Shown here: positions 36,584 through 45,114 of the stretch, one piece after another
Position numbering within the stretch: the stretch's first letter is position 1
Layout: the number at the start of each line of letters is the position of its first letter
Source of the DNA: Simonsiella sp051414845
GTDB taxonomy: Bacteria > Pseudomonadota > Gammaproteobacteria > Burkholderiales > Neisseriaceae
NCBI GenBank assembly: GCA_051414845.1
Contig: CP183313.1
Location: 1,240,001 to 1,304,000, forward strand
Reading direction: 5' to 3'
Length of the DNA stretch: 64,000 nt
Position numbers and translations under genes: made by a program
Notes under the pieces: generated by a model
Seen by the model: only the letters and a program-made list of their open reading frames with translations
Told to the model about the DNA's origin: nothing
The model's database searches: none

Positions 36584-37852
36584 TTATTGACTCACAATCG
36601 GCACTACTTTTTTCGTGACACGTTTTTTTCCGCCTTCGCCGTAATTCGTTTGCACATATTCTTGCACAATCGCCAAAAATTCTTGCGCCATATTGTCGCC
36701 TTTGAGTGTAACTTTGCGCTCACCGTCCACATACACAGGCGCGACAGGCGTTTCGCCCGTTCCCGGCAGAGAAATGCCGATGTCCGCCAATTTGCTTTCG
36801 CCCGGTCCGTTTACCACGCAACCCATCACAGCAACATTCAAACTTTCCACGCCGGGGTATTGCCAACGCCACACCGTCATTTGTTCGCGCAAATATTGTT
36901 GAATATCACATGCCAATTCTTGGAATACGGTACTGGTTGTGCGACCGCAACCTGGGCAAGCGGTAACCATTGGCGTGAACGAGCGCAAACCCATCGTTTG
37001 CAAAATTTCTTGCCCAACAATCACTTCCTGCGTGCGCGATGCATTCGGTTCGGGCGTGAGTGAAATACGAATCGTGTCGCCAATGCCTTCTTGCAACAGC
37101 ACCGACAGCGCGGCGGTGGACGCGACAATGCCCTTGCTGCCCATGCCCGCTTCAGTCAAACCCAAGTGCAACGGATATTCACAGCGCGAACTCAAATCGC
37201 GATAAACCTGAATTAAATCCTGCACATGGGACACTTTGCACGACAAAATAATCTTGTTTTCAGGCAGCCCCAAATCCACCGCTTTTTGCGCCGACTGCAA
37301 CGCCGACACAATCAACGCCTCTTTCATCACTTCATCGGGCGATTTGGGCGTGGCGGACGCGAGATTGTCGTCCATCATTTTTTTCGCCAAACTTTGGTCA
37401 AGCGAACCCCAGTTCACACCAATGCGAACGGCTTTATCGTGTTCGGCGGCGGTGCGAATCATGTAGGCGAATTTTTCATCGCCTTTCACGCCTTTGCCCA
37501 CGTTGCCGGGGTTAATGCGGTATTTGGACAAGGCTTTGGCGCAATCGGGAAATTCCGCCAGCAAGCGTTCGCCATTGAAATGGAAATCGCCCACGAGCGG
37601 CACGGCGCAACCCATGTCATTCAAACGGCTGCGAATTTCCGCCACTTTCGCGGCAGCTTCGGGCGAATTGACGGTAATTCGCACCATTTCCGAGCCAGCG
37701 TGGGCTAATTCTTTCACTTGCGCCGCCGTGCCTGATGCGTCGGCGGTGTCGGTATTGGTCATGGATTGCACCACGACGGGGAAATCTGAACCCACGGTAA
37801 TGTGGTCAATTTGCACTTGGTGCGTTTGGCGGCGGGTAATGGTTTGTGTCAT
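36584..37852 (-). CDS. ispG: 4-hydroxy-3-methylbut-2-enyl diphosphate synthase
   Basis: This is the [4Fe-4S] enzyme of the MEP isoprenoid pathway, turning MEcPP into HMBPP. The 422 residues open with TRRQTHQVQIDHITVGSDFP and VVQSMTNTDT. The cluster cysteines are in TACPGCGR near residue 300 and MGCVVNGPGE near 344. NPGNVGK and GLTEAGMGSKGIVAS are family motifs. It follows rodZ in the same direction, as in Neisseria, with two uptake sequences in the 112 bp spacer. Confidence 0.97.
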   Translation of the reverse strand: MTQTITRRQTHQVQIDHITVGSDFPVVVQSMTNTDTADASGTAAQVKELAHAGSEMVRITVNSPEAAAKVAEIRSRLNDMGCAVPLVGDFHFNGERLLAEFPDCAKALSKYRINPGNVGKGVKGDEKFAYMIRTAAEHDKAVRIGVNWGSLDQSLAKKMMDDNLASATPKSPDEVMKEALIVSALQSAQKAVDLGLPENKIILSCKVSHVQDLIQVYRDLSSRCEYPLHLGLTEAGMGSKGIVASTAALSVLLQEGIGDTIRISLTPEPNASRTQEVIVGQEILQTMGLRSFTPMVTACPGCGRTTSTVFQELACDIQQYLREQMTVWRWQYPGVESLNVAVMGCVVNGPGESKLADIGISLPGTGETPVAPVYVDGERKVTLKGDNMAQEFLAIVQEYVQTNYGEGGKKRVTKKVVPIVSQ

Positions 37853-37964
37853 GATAGATTTCTTATGAAAACAAAATATTTCAGGCTGCCTGAAAGCCAG
37901 TATAAATCGTTTCAGGCTGCCTGAAAAATAAAGAGTGGGTGCTATTCACCCACCCTTCTGAATA

Positions 37965-38849
37965 TTACTGCGCTGCAGAAGCAGCTGATTGTTCGCCCAC
38001 TTTAAATACGGCAGTTTTACCACCGCGACGAATGGCATCAATATTGATATTTTCACCACCAAAAGTAACCGTAGAGCCGATGGCATAACCCAAGCGCACT
38101 TCGAATGGTGCGCCGTTAGCAAAACGATGTTCACTGCGACCTGGCACAATTTGGTTAATCAACACTTCGCCTTGTGCATTGGTCACCGTCAGCATGGTGC
38201 GATAACGTGTGTTAATCACCATTTCACCAGCTACAACAGGCGTTGCTACGCCTGAAGCGTTATTTGCTGTCGCCACTTGAGAAGCACCTGCAACTTGTGA
38301 CGCTGCAATTTCACTCGCTGGCATAGGTTTAACCAAAACGTTGCCATTACTCAAATTAGACGCTGGAGCTGCTGCAGATTCACTTGCTGCAATCACAGAC
38401 ACTTGTTCTTGTTTGGCATTTTCACTTTGTGATTTCGTTTGCCACGCATAAACGCCATAACCAATTACACCTGCAGCAAGCACGCCAAAAATCCAAGTTG
38501 GAAAAGGTTTTTTGACTTCAGAATTAGCATAATTCAAACCAGTATTGTGGCTCAATTTATAAACAGCCGCTGGTGGAGAAAAATGTGCTAAATATTGGTC
38601 CAATTCTGATTCATTGATGTCTAAAAAACGACCATAACTGCGTAAAAAACCACGGATAAAAACAGGTTCAGGCAATGCTTCATATTGTCCTGTTTCCAAT
38701 GCTTCAATTTGACGAGCGGGTAATTTTAATCGTTCAGAAACTTCACCAATGGATAAACCTTTTTGTTCACGATGCTGTCTCAGTTTTTGACCAAACTCAG
38801 TGGCACTAAGAATAGAGGAAGCGGTGTTTTGTTCTACTTTTTGAGTCAT
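37965..38849 (-). CDS. rodZ: RodZ-like cytoskeletal helix-turn-helix membrane protein
   Basis: RodZ links MreB to the envelope and helps keep cell shape. The 294-residue protein has an N-terminal Cro-like helix-turn-helix (FGQKLRQHREQKGLSIGEVSERLKLP, residues about 18-75), a single membrane helix near 118-140 (WIFGVLAAGVIGYGVYAW), a long Ala/Ser/Val linker and a C-terminal DUF4115 beta domain (RYRTMLTVTNAQGEVLINQIVPG). Its ATG overlaps the pilW stop as ATGA, which implies translational coupling. Confidence 0.9.
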   Translation of the reverse strand: MTQKVEQNTASSILSATEFGQKLRQHREQKGLSIGEVSERLKLPARQIEALETGQYEALPEPVFIRGFLRSYGRFLDINESELDQYLAHFSPPAAVYKLSHNTGLNYANSEVKKPFPTWIFGVLAAGVIGYGVYAWQTKSQSENAKQEQVSVIAASESAAAPASNLSNGNVLVKPMPASEIAASQVAGASQVATANNASGVATPVVAGEMVINTRYRTMLTVTNAQGEVLINQIVPGRSEHRFANGAPFEVRLGYAIGSTVTFGGENINIDAIRRGGKTAVFKVGEQSAASAAQ

Positions 38850-39649
38850 TCTGTCTTACCTGTACTAATGGATTGCAACTCTTCAGAGTGCGGGAAGTTA
38901 GCGCGCAATTGCGCTTCGTATTCATAGGCATTTTGTAATTGCCCTTGTGCACGTGCAATTTTCCAGCCCAATAATAAATCATCAGGCGAAAGTGCGTCTA
39001 CGCGACTTTGGTAAATTCTAAATAATCGGTCTGCTTCAGCCGTATTGTCACTTTCCAATTTAGCACGCGCTTGTTCTTTATAAACATACGAAAATTCAGG
39101 ATTCATTGCCAACGCACGTTCAAAATAAGCGTCTGCCATATTAGCTTGACCTGCTTTTGCCGTACAAATACCTTTATTCAAATAAGCAACCTCTGGTTGA
39201 GGATAAGTAGGGTCAGCTAATGCACGATCAAAATAGGCAATGGCTGCGTTTGGCTGTTTTTTCGCACTACAAATATACCAACCATAGTTATTATTGATTT
39301 CGGCGCTATTTGGCGAAATCGATAATGCCTTCATGAAACTTTGTTCTGCTTTGTCATAAGTTTTCAAAGCTTGGTAAATTTGTGCACGTACCAGCCAAGC
39401 CATATCATAACTTGGATTACTTTGTACTGCTTCTTCAATAGCCGAAACTGCTGCACGAAAATCGCGCATTTCTGTGTAATACGCCATCGCTTGCTGCGTT
39501 TTAATTTTAGCGTTTTCTTCTTTACGTTCCTTACGGCTCATATCTTTAAACTTAGTTAAATTAGAACCTGGACCAACCTGTACACATGCGCCAAGTGCAA
39601 CCAATGTTACTGGCAGCACCATTGCTTTCAAGATTCTGTTTGGATGCAT
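38846..39649 (-). CDS. pilW: Type IV pilus biogenesis lipoprotein PilW/PilF
   Basis: This is the outer-membrane pilotin that assembles the PilQ secretin, needed for type IV pili and natural transformation. ATG 39649 gives MHPNRILKAMVLPVTLVALG, with lipobox LGAC at Cys21; the frame extends 27 codons upstream only by running into rlmN. Several tetratricopeptide repeats follow (AMAYYTEMRDFRAAVSAIEE, DKAEQSFMKALSISPNSAE, NAAIAYFDRALADPTYPQPE, MADAYFERALAMNPEFSYV). Its start overlaps the rlmN stop by one base and its stop overlaps rodZ. Confidence 0.93.
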   Translation of the reverse strand: MHPNRILKAMVLPVTLVALGACVQVGPGSNLTKFKDMSRKERKEENAKIKTQQAMAYYTEMRDFRAAVSAIEEAVQSNPSYDMAWLVRAQIYQALKTYDKAEQSFMKALSISPNSAEINNNYGWYICSAKKQPNAAIAYFDRALADPTYPQPEVAYLNKGICTAKAGQANMADAYFERALAMNPEFSYVYKEQARAKLESDNTAEADRLFRIYQSRVDALSPDDLLLGWKIARAQGQLQNAYEYEAQLRANFPHSEELQSISTGKTE

Positions 39650-40740
39650 TATTGAGTCTCCAAATAAATTTGTTGCCATTTTTCTTGGCGTTTCGTTTTG
39701 TCTTTCACTTGACCTGCCAATTGACCGCAAGCTGCGTCAATATCATCGCCACGTGTTTTGCGAACCGTGGTTACCAAATCCGCTTCCATCAAAATCTCTT
39801 TGAAAATATTGATGTTTTTATTGGTAGAACGCTCGTAGCCAGAATTCGGGAATGGATTGAACGGAATCAAATTAAATTTGCACGGCGTGTCTTTCACCAA
39901 TTCCACTAATTCACGCGCATGTTCGGGTTTATCGTTCACGCCGTCCAACATCACATATTCAAACGTTACAAAATCGCGCGGCGCTTTGACCAAATAACGG
40001 TTACAGGCAGCCATCAATTCTTTGAGCGGATATTTTTTATTCAGCGGCACAATTTCATCGCGCACTTTATCGTTAGACGCATGCAACGACACCGCCAACG
40101 CTACAGGCATGTCTTCTTTAAGCCTGTCCATTTGTGGCACCATACCCGATGTGGACACGGTAACGCGACGGCGCGACAAACCATAGCCGTGGTCGTCCAG
40201 CATAATAGACAGCGCGGTAACCACATTATCATAATTGGCGAGCGGTTCGCCCATGCCCATCATCACGACGTTGGAAATCACGCGTTCATTTTTCGGCGTA
40301 ACGCCTAACGCCTTGTTTGCCCACCATAATTGCCCAATGATTTCGGCAGCGGACAAATTGCGGTTAAAACCTTGTCGTCCTGTAGAACAAAACGTACATT
40401 CCAATGCGCAACCCACTTGCGACGAAATACACAGCGTGCCGCGTTCGGTTTCGGGGATAAACACCGTTTCCACGCCGTTGCCCGTGCCTACGTCCAGCAG
40501 CCATTTTCGCGTGCCGTCTTTACTTTCTTGCGAGGTCATCAATTCGGGAATGCCTACCACCGCTTGCTCTTCCAATTTGGCGCGTAAGGATTTTGCCAAA
40601 TCGGTCATTTGCTCAAAACTTTCCGCGCCACCTTGATGCATCCAGCGCATCACTTGCTTGGCGCGAAACGGTTTTTCGCCCATTTGCGCGAAATGTTCGG
40701 TGAGTTGGGCTAAATCATAATTGAGCAAATTGGTTTTCAT
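39649..40740 (-). CDS. rlmN: Dual-specificity 23S rRNA/tRNA adenine-C2 methyltransferase
   Basis: This radical-SAM enzyme methylates A2503 of 23S rRNA and A37 of tRNAs. The CxxxCxxC cluster motif is in VGCALECTFCSTGRQG near residue 118, MGMGEPLANYDNV is the conserved SAM-binding region, and the resolving cysteine lies near the C-terminus in DIDAACGQLAG. The 363-residue length is standard. It is the first gene of the rlmN-pilW-rodZ run, preceded by a cluster of four uptake sequences. Confidence 0.96.
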   Translation of the reverse strand: MKTNLLNYDLAQLTEHFAQMGEKPFRAKQVMRWMHQGGAESFEQMTDLAKSLRAKLEEQAVVGIPELMTSQESKDGTRKWLLDVGTGNGVETVFIPETERGTLCISSQVGCALECTFCSTGRQGFNRNLSAAEIIGQLWWANKALGVTPKNERVISNVVMMGMGEPLANYDNVVTALSIMLDDHGYGLSRRRVTVSTSGMVPQMDRLKEDMPVALAVSLHASNDKVRDEIVPLNKKYPLKELMAACNRYLVKAPRDFVTFEYVMLDGVNDKPEHARELVELVKDTPCKFNLIPFNPFPNSGYERSTNKNINIFKEILMEADLVTTVRKTRGDDIDAACGQLAGQVKDKTKRQEKWQQIYLETQ

Positions 40741-40759
40741 GGGTGTTCTTTGTGGATTG

Positions 40760-40894
40760 TTTTCAGGCAGCCTGAAAACACATCAATCTTTATTTTTTTA
40801 AGCTATTTGTATTTTCAGGCAGCCTGAAAATACAGAATGAATCAAAGCAATATTTCAGGCAGCCTGAAAAATCCAATTTTCAGGCAGCCTGAAA
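40760..40894. repeat. Cluster of four uptake sequences in 135 bp
   Basis: Near-palindromic copies begin at about 40761, 40812, 40852 and 40877, filling the gap between rlmN and the solute-binding lipoprotein gene upstream of it. The last copies may act together as the terminator of that upstream gene. Confidence 0.85.
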
Positions 40895-40898
40895 GCGT

Positions 40899-41702
40899 TT
40901 ATTGCTGCCAATATTTTTGATAAATCTTGGCATAAGTCCCGTCGGCACGAATCGCCGCCAAACCATCATCAATATGTTTTTTCAGTTCAGCATCGCCTTT
41001 TTTCAGCGCAAAACCATAGCTTTCTTTTGGAAAATTCATACCTTGCACAAACGCAGCTTCGTGGCTGCCATTTTGTTGCAAATAATAATCCAAAATCAAG
41101 CTATCGCCGAGCACCACTTCGGTTTCGTGATTGAGCAAGCTTTTCACTTGCGCCCAAACCGTATCGTAGTAGCGAATATTTTTGCCATCTGGTGCTGCCA
41201 GATTATCCAACGCCATTTGGTCGTAAACCGTATCTTTGCGCGAAGCCACTACTTTGCCTTTCAAATCGGCAAAACTCTTGGCTTCTGCCAGAGGTTTATT
41301 GACCAAAACTGAGGCAGAATAATCCAGCACAGGGGCTGAAAAATCAACACGTTGCTGACGTTCTGCATTAATGGTAATCGCACCTGTTGCCACATCAGCT
41401 TTTTGTTGCTCTACCGCAGCCAACAAATCGGCACGAGTGGCTACTTTTTGATATTCAAAAGTAATGCCTTCCTTTGCCGCAATGGCTTGCAACACATCAA
41501 ACTCAAAACCCGTTGGCTTACCTTCTACATAAGTAAACAACGGCGGTTTTACTTGCTCGCTGACCACACGATACACTTTACCATTTTTGGCTTGTGGCGC
41601 GGCAACAGGTGCATCAGATTGCGCCTTTTCGCCACCACAAGCAGCCAAAAATGTCGCACAAGCCAACGCAAACACAGTTTGCTTTAAGCCTAGGCGAATC
41701 AT
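40899..41702 (-). CDS. Family 3 extracellular solute-binding lipoprotein (amino-acid type)
   Basis: ATG 41702 gives MIRLGLKQTVFALACATFLA with lipobox LAAC; the 8 upstream codons overlap ndk. The mature protein has the two-lobe SBP_bac_3 fold: KPPLFTYVEGKPTGFEFDVL near residue 55, GAITINAERQQRVDFSAPVL, KSFADLKGKVVASRKDTVYD and a helical end. Such proteins bind polar amino acids for ABC transporters, but no permease or ATPase gene is adjacent. It starts two bases after the ndk stop, so it is probably cotranscribed with ndk. Confidence 0.9.
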   Translation of the reverse strand: MIRLGLKQTVFALACATFLAACGGEKAQSDAPVAAPQAKNGKVYRVVSEQVKPPLFTYVEGKPTGFEFDVLQAIAAKEGITFEYQKVATRADLLAAVEQQKADVATGAITINAERQQRVDFSAPVLDYSASVLVNKPLAEAKSFADLKGKVVASRKDTVYDQMALDNLAAPDGKNIRYYDTVWAQVKSLLNHETEVVLGDSLILDYYLQQNGSHEAAFVQGMNFPKESYGFALKKGDAELKKHIDDGLAAIRADGTYAKIYQKYWQQ

Positions 41703-41704
41703 GA

Positions 41705-42139
41705 TTAGCCTCGCGTACGCGCGCATACTTCTTCAGGTTTGAAGAAGTAATCAATTTCAATTTTTGCGTTTTCCAAGCTGTCTGAACCGTGTACCGCATT
41801 TTCGCCCACGCTGTCAGCAAAATCTTTGCGAATCGTGCCTGCAGCCGCGTCAGCTGGATTGGTTGCACCCATTACTTCGCGATTTTTCGCTACGGCATTT
41901 TCGCCTTCTAAAATTTGAATCATCACAGGGCCGCTGGTCATAAATTCAACCAATTCGCCAAAGAAGGGACGCTCTTTGTGTACCGCATAGAAACCTTCTG
42001 CTTCTTCGCGTGTCAATTGTTTCATTTTCGCCGCTACGATTTTCAAGCCGTTGCTTTCAAAGCGGTCATAAATTTTACCGATGACGTTTTTACCAACTGC
42101 ATCGGGTTTTACAATAGAAATGGTGCGTTCAATCGCCAT
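41705..42139 (-). CDS. ndk: Nucleoside diphosphate kinase
   Basis: The enzyme exchanges phosphate between nucleoside triphosphates and diphosphates. The 144 residues have RTISIVKPDAVGKNVIGKI at the N-terminus and the active-site histidine in ENAVHGSDSLENA near residue 118. AAGGATATACC precedes the ATG. It heads a short unit with the solute-binding lipoprotein. The upstream 250 bp contain a hairpin (GATTTTTG/CAAAAATC, near 42217) and the displaced tRNA terminator. Confidence 0.97.
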   Translation of the reverse strand: MAIERTISIVKPDAVGKNVIGKIYDRFESNGLKIVAAKMKQLTREEAEGFYAVHKERPFFGELVEFMTSGPVMIQILEGENAVAKNREVMGATNPADAAAGTIRKDFADSVGENAVHGSDSLENAKIEIDYFFKPEEVCARTRG

Positions 42140-42358
42140 TGGTATATCCTTTGTTAGACAAAAAAGTTATCCGCATATTTAGGCTACCTGAAAAAACTCA
42201 CGGAAAATAACCCAAACGCGGAGATTTTTGAATGCAAAAATCTCGCGCATTCTAACAAGTTTTTTTCAGAAACAATAGTAGTTAGAACAAATTTTCAGCT
42301 TTTTCAGATTGCGTGTTTTGCACAGTTTTTCAGGCGGCCTGAAAAGCAAACATAGAAA

Positions 42359-42388
42359 AACCGCCTAAACTCTCGTCTAGGCGGTTGT
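42359..42388 (-). terminator. Original tRNA-Asn terminator, now cut off from its tRNA
   Basis: On the minus strand AACCGCCTAGAC and GTTTAGGCGGTT pair and are followed by TTTTTC. It lies just outside the left repeat of the island. A different hairpin of the same theme (54079-54108) now sits behind the intact tRNA-Asn, so the element brought a replacement. Confidence 0.75.
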
Positions 42389-42442
42389 TAAATTTGGCTC
42401 CCCGAGCTGGGCTCGAACCAGCGACCTGCGGATTAACAGTCC
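42388..42442. repeat. Left attachment repeat of the island (tRNA-Asn 3' fragment)
   Basis: These 55 bases are identical to 54107-54161 and contain the 3' 49 bases of tRNA-Asn on the minus strand, from the CCA end through the anticodon region. Immediately right of 42442 the sequence leaves tRNA, so this is an att half-site, not a working tRNA gene. Confidence 0.92.
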
Positions 42443-42544
42443 AATAAATTCAATGTAAGTATTTGTTTTATAATAATAGTGAAGCCTTTCTATACAGCCA
42501 CATACAGTCGCTTAAATCATCATTTAGGCACAAATTAGACACAA

Positions 42545-42597
42545 GAAGCAATATTTAAAACCTTTATTCCAAAGGCTTTAGATATTGCTTTTTTATT
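42545..42597. other. Long hairpin ahead of the transglycosylase gene
   Basis: AAGCAATAT and ATATTGCTTT flank an inner stem CCTTT/AAAGG, followed by a T run, 20 bases before the next ATG. It looks like an intrinsic terminator or attenuator. Nothing else is seen between the att repeat and the gene. Confidence 0.5.
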
Positions 42598-42616
42598 TAG
42601 GAGAACAGGAGACTGG

Positions 42617-43245
42617 ATGAAAAAAAATTTCTTAATAGTCATGATGTTTGCTGCTTCGGCAGTTCAGGCGGAAAAGCTCACTTGGCCTCAATACACGGCA
42701 TTAGTTGAAAAGCACGCAGCCGCCCAGCGTCTTGACCCGAACATGATTTGGGCGGTGATGGGAAGGGAAAGCTCGGGAAATCCGAATGCCTTATCACACA
42801 AAAATGCACGCGGCCTGATGCAGGTTATTCCACCCACGGCAGCGCGCATGGGGGCAACCCCAAGTATCTCTACCACCCTGAGCCGAACCTGATTGCAGGC
42901 ACGCGCTATTTACGCTTTTTGTGCAACCGTTACCCTGACCGTAATCACCCCACGGGCTGTAATATCGATTTGGTTTTGACCGGATACAACGCAGGTGAAG
43001 GTGCGGTTGATAAGTATCGTGGGATTCCGCCTTACGCTGAAACGCGCGGGTATGTGAAAAACGTTAAATACCGCTATGGGCGGTTGAGTAAAAATCCTGT
43101 ACTAACATCAGCAGCTTATTCCAAACCTGTTACTAAGCCAGCAGCAGTTCCAGTTACTGTGGCCAAGCAGCAAGAGGTAGCGAAAGTCTCACCGGTTGTG
43201 ATGAAACGTCAACATGAAGCATGGGACGTGTTCCAAGAGTTTTAA
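42617..43245 (+). pseudogene. Lytic transglycosylase (SLT/VirB1-like), frameshifted at a G run
   Basis: From ATG 42617 a signal peptide (ending VQA) leads to the SLT domain: MIWAVMGRESSGNPNALSHK with the catalytic Glu, then ARGLMQVIPPTAARMG. At the run of five G at about 42849-42853 the text moves to the -1 frame and continues NPKYLYHPEPNLIAGTRYLR, then LVLTGYNAGEGAVDKYRGIP and a proline-rich tail ending at 43245. Six G would give one open frame of about 209 residues. VirB1-type enzymes open the cell wall for conjugation. Loss, phase variation and sequencing error all remain possible. Confidence 0.75.
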
Positions 43246-43366
43246 GTGTGGCCTTCGAGCTTTTACTGCGCGCCAGCTTTCAGCAGTAGCCCCTGCGTTC
43301 AAGCCTTTTTAACGTACGCTCGCGAGCGCGGTTGAATTGTCGCACAAGACACAGGATTTTCACAGT

Positions 43367-43549
43367 ATGAAACACCGTTGCAAAAATGAAATTTCATCAT
43401 TTCCTGCTTTAATTTGCCAAAATTGCAAATACACACTCGGCGAAGCCACAGGTACACGCGCTTTTTTAAGGGCGCAATATGACGCAAACTTTTTATCAAG
43501 CACCATTGCCGTTTACAGGGCAAAAACGCCAATTTTTAATGGCATTTAA
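43367..43549 (+). CDS. Possible small Com-like protein overlapping the methylase start
   Basis: A 60-codon frame with HRCKN and ICQNCK spaced like a small zinc knuckle, ending 70 bases inside the methylase gene in another frame. In Mu-like phages and relatives a small Com regulator overlaps the start of a DNA-modification gene in just this way. The residue match is weak, so this is a suggestion only. Confidence 0.3.
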   Translation: MKHRCKNEISSFPALICQNCKYTLGEATGTRAFLRAQYDANFLSSTIAVYRAKTPIFNGI

Positions 43550-44321
43550 ACAGGTTTTAAATCAATGTATCGCAGATGACGGCGCAGGTTGGACAATTAT
43601 TGATGTATTCGGCGGTTCAGGCTTGCTCGCACACACGGCAAAACACTGTAAACCTGATGCTCGCGTGATTTACAATGATTTTGACGGCTATACAACACGA
43701 TTGCAAAACATCAACGCTACCAACCGTTTGCGACAAATCATTTTGGATTTAACCAAGCACATTCCGCGCAATCAAAAGCTGCCTGAAAACGTACAAAAAC
43801 AGGTTCAGGCAGCCTTAAAATCATTTGACGGCTATGTTGATTTGCACAGCGTGGCAAGCTGGTTGTTGTTCAGTGGTAGGCAAACGACAGATTTAGATGA
43901 TTTGTTGCACAATCACACTTATTATAATGGCGTTCGCATCAGCGATTATCCACAGGCGGACGGCTATTTAGACGGTTTGGAAATCACATCGCAATCGTAT
44001 GCCGATTTGCTGCCTTAATTTGTGGGGCGAAATAAAGTTTTGTTTCTGTTTGACCCACCATATGTTTGCACAGCACAAGGCGCGTATCGCAACAAAGCCT
44101 ATTTTGGTATGGTGGAATTTCTGAAATTGATGCGTTTGGTGCGACCGCCATTTGTGTTCTTCAGTTCCACGCGGTCGGAATTTTTGGATTATTTGGACTT
44201 GGTTATTGGCTACAAATTGGAAGGCTGGGAGCGATTTGCTGGCTATCGCAAAATCAATGTGCAGGTTCATTTGAACAAAAACGCGCAATATGAAGACAAT
44301 TTGGTTTACAAGTTGGATTGA
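43479..44321 (+). pseudogene. D12-class adenine-N6 DNA methyltransferase with in-frame TAA
   Basis: The N-terminal part has the SAM-binding text IIDVFGGSGLLAHTAKHC and the catalytic motif is LFLFDPPYVC near 44046. Both are in one frame, but TAA at 44016-44018 interrupts it (ADLLP, stop, FVGRNKVLFLFDPPY). Without it the protein would have 280 residues, normal for the family. The truncated product lacks DPPY and should be inactive unless the stop is read through. An uptake sequence of the host dialect is translated near 43805, so this part of the island has lived in this host or a close relative. Confidence 0.8.
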
Positions 44322-44400
44322 CCTCAAAAGTGCTACACTTGTTGGTAAGTGTACGGTAATATCGTTTTTATGATAAATCACTATTTTAAAAGGATAAGTT

Positions 44401-44752
44401 ATGAAACCTGCTTTTTTTGCAACTGGGCTTTTTTGGTTTGATTCAGCAATATGGTTATACGCCTGATATGGTCATGAATACTGTGATTGAAACGATTATG
44501 TGGAAAACACAGCATCAATTCAATCGCAGGATTGTTCAAAGTTGGTTAGACGGTGCAGATGGTGTGATGTTTGCTGAACGGCTGATTCGTTATTTTGATG
44601 AATGTTATCCATCAGAAGCAGCTGCCAAAGCGGTGATTGCCGATTTACGTCAAGTTAAATTAGACCAGCATTGGGTAGCTGAATATGGTTTGGCTGCTGA
44701 TGTGAATTATCTTGATGGGGTATTGCAAATTTTGAGCCGTGAATTGGATTGA
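44401..44752 (+). pseudogene. Unknown small protein, frameshifted at a T run near its start
   Basis: ATG 44401, preceded by AAAAGGATAAGTT, opens MKPAFF and then reaches T7 at 44412-44418. With six T the frame joins LQLGFFGLIQQYGYTPDMVM and continues to 44752 (about 116 residues, helical, ending VLQILSREL). The second frame could alternatively start at TTG 44417. No family is recognised. It is the last gene before the shift to Neisseria-type sequence. Confidence 0.5.
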
Positions 44753-45104
44753 TTTTTTAGTCCATGAAAAAAACAAAACAGCAAATGCGACGACATCATC
44801 GTATTTGCTGTTTTGTTTTTGCAATGGTGTTGCAAGATGTGAAATAAAATTTAGGGTAATTTATATTGCAGAATGTGCGGAAATTTCGTGCGTGGCATCA
44901 GAAGTGGAAGTGCTGTATCAGTCCAATTACCAGCTTTTGAGCATCGGCCGCAACCTGAACCAAGTCGCCCGACAGCTCAATATGGGCGAAAGTGCGTCCA
45001 TCACGTCCGAACACATCAAAGAGCTGACCCGTATCATCAAGCAAAACACCGAAAAAGTGGCCGATGTTTTGAGAACCAACCGCAAACGCTTGGCCGCTAA
45101 ATAG
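44739..45104 (+). pseudogene. mobC: MobC-type relaxosome protein, N-terminus lost at a junction
   Basis: From about 44890 the frame reads VLYQSNYQLLSIGRNLNQVA, QLNMGESASITSEHIKELT and ends KVADVLRTNRKRLAAK, typical of the C-terminal half of MobC, which helps relaxases nick oriT. Upstream of that the same frame runs back through the terminator and has no MobC character or ribosome site. The gene therefore appears truncated at a recombination junction near 44.87-44.89 kb. The relaxase starts 10 bases after its stop. Confidence 0.65.
44765..44823. terminator. Strong hairpin terminator
   Basis: AAAACAGCAAATGCGACGA and TCATCGTATTTGCTGTTTT pair with one or two mismatches, followed by T residues. 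Confidence 0.75.
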
Positions 45105-45114
45105 GAGTATCGCC

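Noticed and set aside
39649..39730. Longer PilW N-terminus overlapping rlmN
   Set aside because: It would hide the lipoprotein signal peptide; the internal ATG gives a correct lipobox at the usual distance.
42397..42445. A second tRNA-Asn gene at the left end of the island
   Set aside because: Only the 3' 46 or so bases are present; the 5' half and D-arm are missing, so it is an attachment-site fragment.
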